Assembly: GCA_902776455.1 (NCBI GenBank)
Contig: CACYQI010000001.1
Location: 48,434 to 112,433 of the forward strand
DNA: 64,000 nt
Direction of reading: 5' to 3'
Source of the DNA: an uncultured Bacteroidales bacterium
Lineage (GTDB): Bacteria > Bacteroidota > Bacteroidia > Bacteroidales > Bacteroidaceae
The notes beneath the pieces are model-generated. The model was given only the letters and a program-made list of their open reading frames with translations, was not told the DNA's origin and made no database searches. Made by a program: the position numbers and the translations under genes. This document shows positions 41,394 to 50,621 of this stretch, piece by piece. How positions within the stretch are numbered: the first letter of the stretch is position 1; each line of letters begins with the position of its first letter.

Positions 41394-42974
41394 ATGACTG
41401 ACAGAAAATACCCTTTAGGCATACAGACCTTTTCCAGAATTATCAAGGAAAACTATCTCTATGTCGATAAAACTGACTTAGTTTGGCAACTGGCTCATTA
41501 CGCATCATTCGTGTTCCTGAGCCGTCCACGCAGATTCGGCAAGTCGCTGCTGACAACAACGTTAGACAGTTATTTCCGTGGCGAGCGTCAGCTGTTCGAG
41601 GGACTAAAGATAATGGACTACGAACAGGAATGGGAAAGCTATCCTGTGATACACCTTGACCTAAGCATCGTCAAGGGTCAAGGCTCGGCAGAAGCATTGA
41701 GAACGAGACTAATGCTGATGTTAGATGATTTGGCAGAGCAATACGGGAGAAAAGCCAACGAGACAACCCCGGGCGGCCTTCTCGCAGGCATCATCAAGCG
41801 GGCAAACAAGCAAACAGGCAAGCAAGTCGTCATCATCATCGACGAATACGATGCGCCCTTGCTCGACGTCCTCCACAGACAAGAGATGCTCGAAGACATG
41901 CGTACCGTGATGCAGGAGTTCTACCAGCCCCTGAAGGCCAGCGAAGCATTGATAAAGTTCTGCTTCATCACAGGCATCACACGATTAAGTCAGCTGAACA
42001 TTTTCTCCACGCTCAACAATCTCACAAACATATCCTTACTCCCAAAATTCTCGCCTCTTTGCGGTATCACAGAAGAAGAGCTGTATAGCACCATGCTCCC
42101 GGACATTGAAGCATTGGCGGAATCATACGGATGCAGCACCGAAGAGATGAAGAACATGCTGAAGACGAGGTACGACGGCTACCACTTCGCCAGCGATTCG
42201 CCCGACATATACAACCCCTACAGCCTGCTAAGCGCCTTCCGCAACGAGAAGATAAGCAACTACTGGTTCGAGACGGGCACTCCCACCTTCTTGATACAGA
42301 TGATGCGGAGATTCAAATACGACATCACATCCATAGACGACGTAGAGTCAACCGATTATGCCATAAGCCGCCCAACAGAAGCGATGACCACGATAGTGCC
42401 CCTGCTCTATCAAAGCGGCTATCTCACCATCAAAGGCTACGACCGCGAAAGCGAGATATACTTCCTGTCAATACCCAATCAGGAAGTTCGCATCGGATAT
42501 GCCGACGGTTTGCTGCCCGCCTATGCAGGCCTTGAAGGAGAAAATGTCCAAGCCGGCTTTGCCCTCAAATTCTGGCGAGCCCTCAAGAAGAACGACATCA
42601 ACCTGGCCTTGCAGGAAATGCAAGCCTACATGTCCGGGATACCCTACATCGAAGGCTTCAAGAAAAAGCTGGCGGAAGCAGCCAGTGCAGAAGGCTTCTA
42701 CGAATACACCATGTACCTCATCTTCTCCATGCTCAACGTCTATGTACGTACCCAAGTAAAATGCATCGGCGGACGCGTGGATATGGTCGTATGGATGCCT
42801 GATACCGTCTATGTCTTCGAACTGAAGACACAAGGCACACCCCAAGAAGCATTACAACAGATTGACAGCAAAGGCTATGCCATCCCATATCAGGCTGACG
42901 GCCGCTCCGTCGTGAAAATCGGAGTCACATTCGATGCCGAAAACCGCGTACCCAAAGAATGGGCCGTCGCTTAG
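41394..42974 (+). CDS. AAA-ATPase-like / PD-(D/E)XK protein
   Basis: 526 residues. The N-terminal AAA-ATPase_like domain has KENYLYVDKTDLVWQLA, a Walker A-like FLSRPRRFGKSLLTTTLDS, Walker B VVIIIDEYDAPLLD, and GITRLSQLNIFSTLNNLTNI. The C-terminal PD-(D/E)XK nuclease-like domain has GGRVDMVVWMPDTVYVFELK and EALQQIDSKGYAIPY. The family is highly expanded in gut Bacteroidota; its role is unknown, perhaps mobile or defence-related. It separates the epimerase from the rest of the polysaccharide genes. A remnant of a second copy follows at 43053. Confidence 0.88.
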   Translation: MTDRKYPLGIQTFSRIIKENYLYVDKTDLVWQLAHYASFVFLSRPRRFGKSLLTTTLDSYFRGERQLFEGLKIMDYEQEWESYPVIHLDLSIVKGQGSAEALRTRLMLMLDDLAEQYGRKANETTPGGLLAGIIKRANKQTGKQVVIIIDEYDAPLLDVLHRQEMLEDMRTVMQEFYQPLKASEALIKFCFITGITRLSQLNIFSTLNNLTNISLLPKFSPLCGITEEELYSTMLPDIEALAESYGCSTEEMKNMLKTRYDGYHFASDSPDIYNPYSLLSAFRNEKISNYWFETGTPTFLIQMMRRFKYDITSIDDVESTDYAISRPTEAMTTIVPLLYQSGYLTIKGYDRESEIYFLSIPNQEVRIGYADGLLPAYAGLEGENVQAGFALKFWRALKKNDINLALQEMQAYMSGIPYIEGFKKKLAEAASAEGFYEYTMYLIFSMLNVYVRTQVKCIGGRVDMVVWMPDTVYVFELKTQGTPQEALQQIDSKGYAIPYQADGRSVVKIGVTFDAENRVPKEWAVA

Positions 42975-43052
42975 CCTTCTTATCTAACTGAGCAATTAGA
43001 AGTTTCATAGAAGAATAGGAGAGCAGAACATTTCCTCGCTTCAATCCAGTAG

Positions 43053-43316
43053 TACGCAGAGTACTACGGAACACTGGGCATATATGTCGATGTCGAACGG
43101 CATACAACCGACGGCCGCATGGACATTCTCATTCAAACGTCCAACTACATCTACATCATGGAACTGAAGAAGAACCAATCCGCCGCCATCGCTCTCCAGC
43201 AGATTGAGAACAAAGGCTACGCAGCCCCTTTCGCCTCCGACAAGCGCCGCATCTTCAAGATTGGACTCAATTTCAACACAAAAAGTCGAAAGATAGACGA
43301 TTGGGCAATCAGATAA
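43053..43316 (+). pseudogene. Remnant: C-terminal nuclease-like domain of an AAA/PD-(D/E)XK protein
   Basis: In frame, directly after a TAG, the bases encode YYGTLGIYVDVERHTTDGRM, DILIQTSNYIYIMELKKNQ and AIALQQIENKGYAAPF, which align with the end of the intact gene just upstream (GGRVDMVVWMP, VFELK, ALQQIDSKGYA). The ATPase part is missing. It is a deletion remnant of a paralogue rather than a functional small gene. Confidence 0.8.
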
Positions 43317-43374
43317 ACCAACATAGAAAACAATCCCCAATAATCCTTACAAAAAACGAATAAGTCATCAAGAA

Positions 43375-43384
43375 GGGGGGGGGG
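43375..43384 (+). repeat. G10 homopolymer
   Basis: Ten consecutive G in a non-coding stretch. Such runs are slippage-prone, but no open frame crosses it. The surrounding 43385-43470 contains a doubled AGCCATTTCCGA word. Confidence 0.85.
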
Positions 43385-43470
43385 ATTTTGCAGATTAAAA
43401 AGGATGATGCCATTTCGCATCGAAACAGCCATTTCCGAAATAGCCATTTCCGATGACAAGCTACTGAATC

Positions 43471-43624
43471 ATGAGATTTTACGATAGAGAACAAGAAATA
43501 CTCATTCTGAGAGAGGCACGGAATACAGCTAAGAAGATGGCCCGTTTTACCGTGGTGACGGACGACTCACGAGTTTAAGAATTATAAGATATCGTACAAG
43601 GGATTGTCAATGAATGACATGTAG
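43471..43624 (+). pseudogene. Internally deleted ATPase (DUF234-type) remnant
   Basis: ATG 43471 encodes MRFYDREQEILILREA and continues through ARFTVVTDD to a stop at 43576, matching the extreme N-terminus of Bacteroidota ATPases that start with FYDRE. A second frame right after (CAC GAG TTT AAG) encodes HEFKNYKISYKGLSMNDM and a stop at 43622, matching the C-terminal GLSLEDM-type end of the same family. So about 30 N-terminal and 18 C-terminal codons survive around a large deletion. From 43625 to 43910 I see no gene. Confidence 0.7.
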
Positions 43625-43910
43625 CATTAATAAAAACACCTCCTCTCCCTCACAGATGATTGATTAATATAATGGAAATGCATCACAACATGCAAGCTAC
43701 AAGCCACAAAGCGATTCTCAGTAGTGCTGGAGGTTTCACAGCCTTTAGCTTTGGGGAAGTACATAACTGAGCAAACCATGATAATTAACCAAACATAAGA
43801 GACTGTATTACTTGGATAATTTATTCTGTGGATGTAATTCATGCTACATTAACACAGCAGCTCAACGAAGCGCCAATTATAAACAATAAGACAAAACATA
43901 TCACAAGCTA

Positions 43911-44978
43911 ATGCTCTCTTCTCAACCAATCCCATTATGCTGCAATAATCGAGACACCACGCTCGACATAGCAAAGGGTCTATTGATTATTCTTGTTGTG
44001 TTAGGTCATGCTATTCAGTATTCTTTCGGTACAGAATACACTCAGTCGAGAGAATTCTTTTCAAACATTGTATTTAAGACTATATATTCTTTTCACATGC
44101 CCTTATTTATGCTTATAAGTGGATACCTATTTCACAATAGCAATAAAAAGGATTTCAAGACACTTATGGTTACTAAACTGATCGCAATTGGAATTCCAAT
44201 GATTTCCTTTATAATCCTATGTAATTTTTATACCGAAATTAGATATTTAAGGGACTATGATTTTACAGGTCTTTTTCTTTATATTATAGATCAAGTTTTT
44301 AGAGGCGGGACAATGTGGTTTCTGTTTTCACTTCTCCTTAACATGACAGTTATATCAATAATTACTAGAAGCCTTAGAAACAAAAAACTCCAATACATAT
44401 TAATGCTTATCGTTTTTATTTTGACGATGTTAATTCCTGATACCATTTTACTGAGTTCCCATAAATATATGTTCCCTTTCTTTTGCATAGGCTATTTCAT
44501 TAAGGAGAGAAAAATCAAACTATATAATGGTACAAATAACAAAATCACGCTTATTGTCCTAACACTGCTATCTATAATTGCAATATCTTGGTTTGATACA
44601 AACACATACATTTACACCACAGGCTTTTGCATAGTGAATGACTACATGGGACATCTATATCTAAATACTAAACGTATAGTCATCGCATTAATCACCTCAT
44701 ATACATTCATGCAGTATGTTCACATATTGTCAAACCAGACTAAGAGTGTTGCTCATGTTTTAATCATAAGATTAGGGCAAATTTCACTCTTCGTTTATGG
44801 ATTCAATGTTTTCTTTGATACCATATATACAAGAGTCCTGTTTCTTCTCCATATTAATTGGGATTTTAATTACATTATTCCATTTTTGTTTACCATCTCT
44901 ACAATAATCCTCGCAACATCTTTATACAATGTTTTTGATAGAAGCAAAATAACAAGAATGATATTATTAGGGAAATAA
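43911..44978 (+). CDS. Acyltransferase family 3 membrane protein
   Basis: 355 residues with about ten membrane helices. The N-terminus carries the family motif TLDIAKGLLIILVVLGHAIQ with the essential His, and later SFHMPLFMLISGYLFHN. These enzymes move acetyl or other acyl groups onto glycans at the inner membrane, so it likely O-acetylates the polysaccharide repeat unit. It is much more AT-rich than genes before 43 kb, in line with the acquired core of the locus. wzy follows 37 bp downstream. Confidence 0.85.
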   Translation: MLSSQPIPLCCNNRDTTLDIAKGLLIILVVLGHAIQYSFGTEYTQSREFFSNIVFKTIYSFHMPLFMLISGYLFHNSNKKDFKTLMVTKLIAIGIPMISFIILCNFYTEIRYLRDYDFTGLFLYIIDQVFRGGTMWFLFSLLLNMTVISIITRSLRNKKLQYILMLIVFILTMLIPDTILLSSHKYMFPFFCIGYFIKERKIKLYNGTNNKITLIVLTLLSIIAISWFDTNTYIYTTGFCIVNDYMGHLYLNTKRIVIALITSYTFMQYVHILSNQTKSVAHVLIIRLGQISLFVYGFNVFFDTIYTRVLFLLHINWDFNYIIPFLFTISTIILATSLYNVFDRSKITRMILLGK

Positions 44979-45015
44979 GAGTAAGCTCTCAACTTCTTAT
45001 AAAGGATAAAACTTC

Positions 45016-46350
45016 ATGATTAAAATCCACGACGAATTATATTATCCCTTCTACGAATATCTCTATCTGTTCGTAATGGTCATCTATATGGCACAGATGA
45101 CGCCAGATACAGGAAGAATGGTAGGAGAACTATCTGGTAATCCGATTCCTCTTCTCATTCCCATAGTATTGACCATCATACTGCTCATTCGCAATCCAAT
45201 TAGCTTTGTACATAGCAAATTATGGATTTTTGTGTGCATCATGCTTAGCTGGTCGGTAGCTGTATGCTATAAGTTTCACGACTTTAGCCCCAGTAATCTT
45301 TCATATTACCTTTTCCTAATCTATGGCATCATTATTGCATTTATCCATATCCGGGTATTCGGGCGTGACCTGTTCCCTATATACGAGCACATCATGGTAG
45401 CATTTTCTGCTATCAGCTTAATTTTTTGGGGTATAAGTGTTGTCCTTCCTGCATCAGAGGCTTTCTTTCGCCTTTTCCCTGAAACAGCTAACGGGAATAA
45501 TTTTCTTTACTTATATAATTGGACAGACCCCGCCAAAATACAAGTTTATGGTAGTCTTGTCCGTAACCAAGGATGTTCCTGGGAACCTGGTCGTTTTGCC
45601 ATTATGCTGATACCTGCCATTCTAATCAATTTATCCAGAAATGGCATAACATTCAACGACAACAAAAGGATCATAATTCTTCTGACAACTCTTTTAAGCA
45701 CAATGTCCACAACTGGTTATAGCATTGCTTGTTTGCTCTATCTTATTTTTTTGTTTTCCGATGTTAACTCTAAGCGCATATTATCATTTGGATTCATATT
45801 ATTACCTCTCTCCATATTCCTTTTTTCGCTTGACTTTATGGGAAACAAAATACAGGATAGAGCTAACTTCGAAGGGTTGACCCGCGAAAGAATGGAGGGT
45901 ATTAACTACAATGCAAAAGTACATGGTGACGAGTATTATACCTCTCTTGACCGTTTCGAATCAGCATATTTTGAATGGATTAATTTCCAACAGGAGCCTA
46001 TCATAGGATACAGCAGGAATAATGACCATAGTTGGTTCAAACAAAAAATTTCGAAGAATCTTGAACTCACAGGTGGACTTGTAAAAGTTTTCAGTCAATA
46101 TGGCATCTTCATTGGAGTTCTTCTCTATGTTATTCTCTTCTATTCATCTTACAAAATAAGTAGAACAAGTTGGTATCAGAACAAGTTCGCTTATGCTATC
46201 ATATTACTATTGTCATCTATTTCATACGTTATTTTCTGTATCCCTATATTTACTGCCCTTTGGTTATATGGCCTTTTCTGTTACGATGAAGACGAAATTG
46301 ATGCAGAAGATTTAGAATTCGAAGAAATTGACATCAACGATGACTATTAG
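45016..46350 (+). CDS. O-antigen/capsule polymerase (Wzy-like)
   Basis: 444 residues, about 11-12 membrane helices and a large periplasmic loop (NWTDPAKIQVYGSLVRNQGC, then SWEPGRFAIMLIPA), as in Wzy polymerases that join lipid-linked repeat units in the periplasm. The sequence is poorly conserved, so assignment rests on topology, the NQGCSWEPGRF signature and position beside the flippase. It ends in an acidic tail (DEDEIDAEDLEFEEIDIN) whose codons overlap the start of wzx. Confidence 0.75.
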   Translation: MIKIHDELYYPFYEYLYLFVMVIYMAQMTPDTGRMVGELSGNPIPLLIPIVLTIILLIRNPISFVHSKLWIFVCIMLSWSVAVCYKFHDFSPSNLSYYLFLIYGIIIAFIHIRVFGRDLFPIYEHIMVAFSAISLIFWGISVVLPASEAFFRLFPETANGNNFLYLYNWTDPAKIQVYGSLVRNQGCSWEPGRFAIMLIPAILINLSRNGITFNDNKRIIILLTTLLSTMSTTGYSIACLLYLIFLFSDVNSKRILSFGFILLPLSIFLFSLDFMGNKIQDRANFEGLTRERMEGINYNAKVHGDEYYTSLDRFESAYFEWINFQQEPIIGYSRNNDHSWFKQKISKNLELTGGLVKVFSQYGIFIGVLLYVILFYSSYKISRTSWYQNKFAYAIILLLSSISYVIFCIPIFTALWLYGLFCYDEDEIDAEDLEFEEIDINDDY

Positions 46351-47569
46351 TAAAAGCAAAAAACAAGTTGGCGTTCTGTATGTTAGCACTCTTTTAGGAG
46401 TGGTAATCGGCATGTTGGTGTCCATTCTGAACACTCGGAACCTTGCACCAAGCGAGTATGGCGATGTCCGATATGTCAACAACATCATCCAGATGCTTTC
46501 AGGCATCTTCCTGTTTGGCTACTTTGTCACAGGCAGTCGTCTTCTCGCAATTGCAAAGAGCGAAGAAGAAGCAGCACAAATAAAAGGTGGCTTGGTAACC
46601 ATACTTGGCATGACAATCGCACTTATGATGGTATGTATGGTTGCATGCGGCCTTATCCACCATTATGTCCTTCATCGAGACTATGCTTGGCTCTTCTATT
46701 CAGTCATTCCTGTCTGCGGGTCAGTTCTGCTACTTAATTATATAAATACGTCTGCCCAGGGAGACAACAGCATCTACTCGATAGCAGCGGCTCGACTGCT
46801 ACCAAGCACCATATATCTGGGTATTGCCTATTGGGTTTACTACCAATTTGGCGCTTCAAACTGGCTTATGTTGGTTTTGCAGAATGGCATAGCAATCATC
46901 ATTCTAAGCGTCATTATTTGGTACAACAAGCCTTCCTTCAAGAACCTAAAGCAAACTTTTAAGGCCCTACAGCAAGAAAACAAATCTTATGGACTTCAAG
47001 TTTATTATGGTTCTCTTGCCAACGTTTCTGTCCAATACATCGCAGGCATTACCCTCGGCATGTTTGCTCTTGACAATACGAATGTGGGCTTTTATTCTTT
47101 GGCCCTTACAGTAACAGGTCCACTTGCAATGTTACCAAGCATAATTGGCACAACCTACTTCAAACGATTTGCCCATGAGAACTGCATAAGTCGAAGAATC
47201 CTTATATCGACATTTTCGATGGCACTACTCTCAATAATCGGTTTCGTAATATTGATATATCCTGTAGTGGGATTTCTTTATGACGAAAGGTACTCGGATG
47301 TCGCTTTATATGCTTGTATCTTGTCTATTGGTTTCACATTTCATGGCCTTGGTGATGTATTCAACAGATTCCTTGGTGCCCATGGTCAAGGGAAACCATT
47401 GCGCAATGTCGCTTTCATATCAGGTGTAATAGCTTTGCTCGGCTACACTATAGGTGTCTATTTTGGGGGCATATGGGGAGCCATTTTCACCAAGATAGCT
47501 GCATCTTTGGCATATTTTGTCTTTACAATGCTATTCTATTTAACTTTTGCTAAAAGGAAAAGGACATGA
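46340..47569 (+). CDS. Polysaccharide flippase (Wzx-like, MOP superfamily)
   Basis: 409 residues, about 12-14 membrane helices. The N-terminal VGVLYVSTLLGVVIGMLVSI, TRNLAPSEYGDVRYVNNIIQ and the middle NVSVQYIAGITLGMFALDN fit oligosaccharide flippases that move the undecaprenyl-linked unit outward. ATG 46340 overlaps the wzy stop by 11 bp; a TTG at 46328 is an alternative. The stop overlaps the next ATG (ATGA at 47566), indicating tight coupling of polymerase, flippase and glycosyltransferase. Confidence 0.85.
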   Translation: MTISKSKKQVGVLYVSTLLGVVIGMLVSILNTRNLAPSEYGDVRYVNNIIQMLSGIFLFGYFVTGSRLLAIAKSEEEAAQIKGGLVTILGMTIALMMVCMVACGLIHHYVLHRDYAWLFYSVIPVCGSVLLLNYINTSAQGDNSIYSIAAARLLPSTIYLGIAYWVYYQFGASNWLMLVLQNGIAIIILSVIIWYNKPSFKNLKQTFKALQQENKSYGLQVYYGSLANVSVQYIAGITLGMFALDNTNVGFYSLALTVTGPLAMLPSIIGTTYFKRFAHENCISRRILISTFSMALLSIIGFVILIYPVVGFLYDERYSDVALYACILSIGFTFHGLGDVFNRFLGAHGQGKPLRNVAFISGVIALLGYTIGVYFGGIWGAIFTKIAASLAYFVFTMLFYLTFAKRKRT

Positions 47570-48699
47570 TATATTTTTTGAATTACCTATTTGCTCCTAA
47601 TACCGCACCGGAAAACCGGAAACAAGGTTATTATCATGCGCTTGATAAAATGAACATTAAGGCAACAATTGTATATCTTCATCCGGATAATCATTATAGT
47701 AAAATACCCACAAAATATAAAAATCTTTCTATAGAGTATTTGTGGTGTCCTTTTATGTTATATAGGGGATTGTTTCGAAAGCTAACATTATTTAGATACA
47801 TTCAACGATTTCTAAAACGACTAAAGGAGGGGGATATCGTTTATACATATTCTTTGACCCTTTTAACAAAAATGTGTGAAGAGGTAAAGGGTGTCAAAGT
47901 ATATGCAGAGCGGACAGAACACCCTGATGCAAGCCCAGGTTTTATAAATCCATTGCTTGCCTTATCTGAAAATGAAATAAGAGAGACGCTGGATCGACTC
48001 TGTGGACTATTTGTTATATCAAAGCCACTTAAGGAGTACTATGAAAGTTTAGGTGTGAATCCTTCTAAAATTCACATCATAAATATGACTGTTGATACAG
48101 ATAGGTTTCAGTTTATTCAAAAGATGCCTTCAAACGAAAGATATATTGCATATTGCGGAAATGTTTCCAACAATAAAGACGGTGTTGATATCCTACTAAA
48201 AGCTTTCGCGATTGTTTGTCAACGTCATCCCGAAATGAAGTTATATATTATTGGAAAAACTCCTTCAAAAAAAGAGTCTTCTGATAATTTACTTCTTATA
48301 AAGAGTCTTGGTATTGAAAATAAAGTTGTGCTTACTGGTGTAGTCTCATCAGAAAAGGTTCCACAATTGTTGAAAAATGCAGAGGTTTTAGCTCTTGCCA
48401 GACCAGATAACTTACAGGCAGGATACGGTTTTCCAACAAAGTTAGGAGAGTATCTGTTGACTGAGAATCCAGTCGTAATAACTTCCGTTGGTGATATTCC
48501 CTTTTTTCTGAAAGATGGTGTCTCTGCTCTAATATCAGAGCCTTCGAATGTAGAGATGTTTGCCGACAAGCTTCTTTGGGCTTTAGACAATCCTAAAGAA
48601 GCTACTGCAATTGGAAAAGCAGGAGCTAATGTGGCTATTGAAAACTTTAACTCTGATATAGAAACAAAGAAATTATTAAGTATTATCGGCGTATGCTAA
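47566..48699 (+). CDS. Glycosyltransferase family 4 protein
   Basis: 377 residues, two Rossmann domains of the GT-B fold. The C-terminal nucleotide-sugar region has RYIAYCGNVSNNKDGVDILL, KMKLYIIGKTPSKKE-like sequence, VVLTGVVSSEKVPQLLKNAE and ADNLQAGYGFPTKLGEYLLT with its acidic-Gly motif. It adds one sugar to the lipid-linked repeat unit at the inner face of the membrane; donor and acceptor are not predictable. It overlaps wzx by 4 bp. Confidence 0.85.
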   Translation: MIYFLNYLFAPNTAPENRKQGYYHALDKMNIKATIVYLHPDNHYSKIPTKYKNLSIEYLWCPFMLYRGLFRKLTLFRYIQRFLKRLKEGDIVYTYSLTLLTKMCEEVKGVKVYAERTEHPDASPGFINPLLALSENEIRETLDRLCGLFVISKPLKEYYESLGVNPSKIHIINMTVDTDRFQFIQKMPSNERYIAYCGNVSNNKDGVDILLKAFAIVCQRHPEMKLYIIGKTPSKKESSDNLLLIKSLGIENKVVLTGVVSSEKVPQLLKNAEVLALARPDNLQAGYGFPTKLGEYLLTENPVVITSVGDIPFFLKDGVSALISEPSNVEMFADKLLWALDNPKEATAIGKAGANVAIENFNSDIETKKLLSIIGVC

Positions 48700-48717
48700 A
48701 TTTAATTATTTTATGAT

Positions 48718-49263
48718 ATGTCTATTAAAACCATTTATCAAAAGATTCGAAAAAGTATAATGTCTCCGAATGAATATGCTTTGTCTGTTGGAGTAAAATT
48801 AGGAAAAGGGAGTTGGCTTTCCACTAAAGAACTTCCATCTGAAGGTTATTTGATAGAAATTGGTGATTATGTACGAATTGCATCGCACACATCAATTTAT
48901 ACGCATGGAGGTATCTGGTCTATACGAAAATACTATAATGACCCTACTGTTGAGCATTTCGGCAAAGTTAAGATTGGCAGTTATACTTCAATTGGCGCTT
49001 ATGCAATGATTATGCCAGGCGTCACAATCGGTGAAAGATGTATTGTCGCAGGAGGCGCAGTCGTAACAAAGAGCGTACCCGATGGTTGCATGGTTGCTGG
49101 AAATCCCGCTAAATTTATAGGTTACACTGAAGACTTCTATAAAAAGCTTAAAGATAAACATGATTTTGGATGCAAGAAAATGTCTTATGAAGAGAAAAGA
49201 TCATTTTTGCTTGCTCAATCCGATGAGAAGTTTATAAAAAAAGGATATATAAACATTCCATAA
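48718..49263 (+). CDS. Hexapeptide-repeat acetyltransferase
   Basis: 181 residues, left-handed beta-helix. The repeats GDYVRIASHTSIYTHG, KIGSYTSIGAYAMIMPGVTI and GERCIVAGGAVVTKSVPDGC, followed by MVAGNPAKFIGY, are those of sugar O- or N-acetyltransferases using acetyl-CoA. The C-terminal helix ends DEKFIKKGYINIP. A copy of that end recurs at 50490-50541 beyond the next gene, so part of this gene was once duplicated. It is likely soluble and modifies the glycan precursor. Confidence 0.87.
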   Translation: MSIKTIYQKIRKSIMSPNEYALSVGVKLGKGSWLSTKELPSEGYLIEIGDYVRIASHTSIYTHGGIWSIRKYYNDPTVEHFGKVKIGSYTSIGAYAMIMPGVTIGERCIVAGGAVVTKSVPDGCMVAGNPAKFIGYTEDFYKKLKDKHDFGCKKMSYEEKRSFLLAQSDEKFIKKGYINIP

Positions 49264-49339
49264 ATAAGATTATGCTGCACCATATGAGTTGTAAACACAA
49301 TTTTACAATCAGTTTTGTGACTTTGGTTTTATTTCTCAT

Positions 49340-50371
49340 ATGCGCTCATCTATATATATGAACGAAGTATATAATCTTTCTGACTTGAGCACCTATAGAA
49401 CTCAAATGATGGGCATCGCAACCTTGATGATTATCATTTGTCATTCTTGCGCGTCAAAAGTTATCATGCCTGATTTCCTTGCATATCTATATCGCTTTGG
49501 AAATCTCGGTGTGGACTTTTTTTTGTTCTTGTCTGGCTTAGGACTCTATTATTCATTAAGCAAAAATAATCTCAATAGTAAGGAAAACCATATATCTTTC
49601 TATAAAAGAAGACTTTACAGAATCTATATTCCTTATTTGATGGTTTTCATCCCCTCCAGTTTGGTATTAATGCTTTTAGGCGAGTATTCTGTATACGACT
49701 GTATTCTTTGTCTAAGCACTCTTGAATACTGGCTGTTCCATCGGGGAGCATGGTTTGTTTCGTTGATTGTTCTTTTATATCTTGTTGCACCCTTTTTATA
49801 CAGAGCACTTATTGGGAAACACAAATGGATTATTGCTATGGCGATAATAATAGCCCTGATGATATTGAGCAATATACCTATTGAAGACCAATCATCAACA
49901 AGCGTGCCATACAATATACAACGAGCATTTAGCCGGGCCCCAAGTTTTATTGTAGGACTAACTATCGGACGCAGTTGTAAAGAAGGTAAACAAATAACTG
50001 TAAAAGAAATGGCTATTTTAGTCATTGTCAGCACTATCACGTCTGTCATCCTCGGCTTTTGGAAATGTATTTGGCTTGTTATTCCAATTTTACTATATAT
50101 TCTAACACCGCTAATAAGATGGTCAAAAGGCTCATGGGTTGACAAAAGTCTTAAGTTTCTGGGGAAAATTTCACTTGAATCCTATCTGACCAACATCTCT
50201 CTCAATGGCATTTTGATTGTGCTGATTCCAACATACATTGCATCACCAGTATTCTATGGCCGTTATCTAGAATATACAATTGTAGTCGTTGCAGGATTAT
50301 TGCTTGCATACATTATTAACAATGTTGCACAAAGAATAATTAAAAGGCTACAAGCAAATTCCTGTTACTAA
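49340..50371 (+). CDS. Acyltransferase family 3 membrane protein (second)
   Basis: 343 residues, about ten membrane helices. The N-terminal QMMGIATLMIIICHSCASKV, LGVDFFLFLSGLGLYYSLSK and RRLYRIYIPYLMVF match the acyltransferase-3 family of glycan O-acyltransferases. ATG 49340 is used; ATG 49358 (MNEVYNLSDL) is an alternative. It is AT-rich like its neighbours, and two acyltransferases of this family in the locus imply two acylation sites or substituents. Confidence 0.83.
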   Translation: MRSSIYMNEVYNLSDLSTYRTQMMGIATLMIIICHSCASKVIMPDFLAYLYRFGNLGVDFFLFLSGLGLYYSLSKNNLNSKENHISFYKRRLYRIYIPYLMVFIPSSLVLMLLGEYSVYDCILCLSTLEYWLFHRGAWFVSLIVLLYLVAPFLYRALIGKHKWIIAMAIIIALMILSNIPIEDQSSTSVPYNIQRAFSRAPSFIVGLTIGRSCKEGKQITVKEMAILVIVSTITSVILGFWKCIWLVIPILLYILTPLIRWSKGSWVDKSLKFLGKISLESYLTNISLNGILIVLIPTYIASPVFYGRYLEYTIVVVAGLLLAYIINNVAQRIIKRLQANSCY

Positions 50372-50459
50372 TTCACGCTGGGCTGTTTATCCTAATTCCA
50401 TGGAACACAATTAGTATGTTATGTGTGTAACTCCATCAAACATAAATATAGATTCGTGT

Positions 50460-50541
50460 ATGACGAGACAGAACAAAAAGAAAATTCTTTTGAAATTACC
50501 TGATGAGAAGTTCATAAAGAAAGGATATATAAACATTCTGC
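50460..50541 (+). pseudogene. 3'-end remnant of a hexapeptide acetyltransferase gene
   Basis: The bases encode KKKILLKLPDEKFIKKGYIN, paralleling the intact gene's end KRSFLLAQSDEKFIKKGYIN at 49263. The nucleotide match is nearly exact over GGATATATAAACATT. Only the last 20 or so codons survive. It marks a duplication or recombination joint just before the AAA ATPase gene. Two copies of AATTTGCATAATT follow at 50558-50584. Confidence 0.75.
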
Positions 50542-50621
50542 AACCATTATTATGCAATTTGCATAATTCAATTTGCATAATTGCTATGCCCTTGTAACTG
50601 ATAGAGTAGTAGAAACAAGCT

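Noticed and set aside
43119-43316. Independent 65-residue protein
   Set aside because: It is only the tail of a PD-(D/E)XK domain whose upstream codons continue in frame to a stop at 43050; treated as a remnant.
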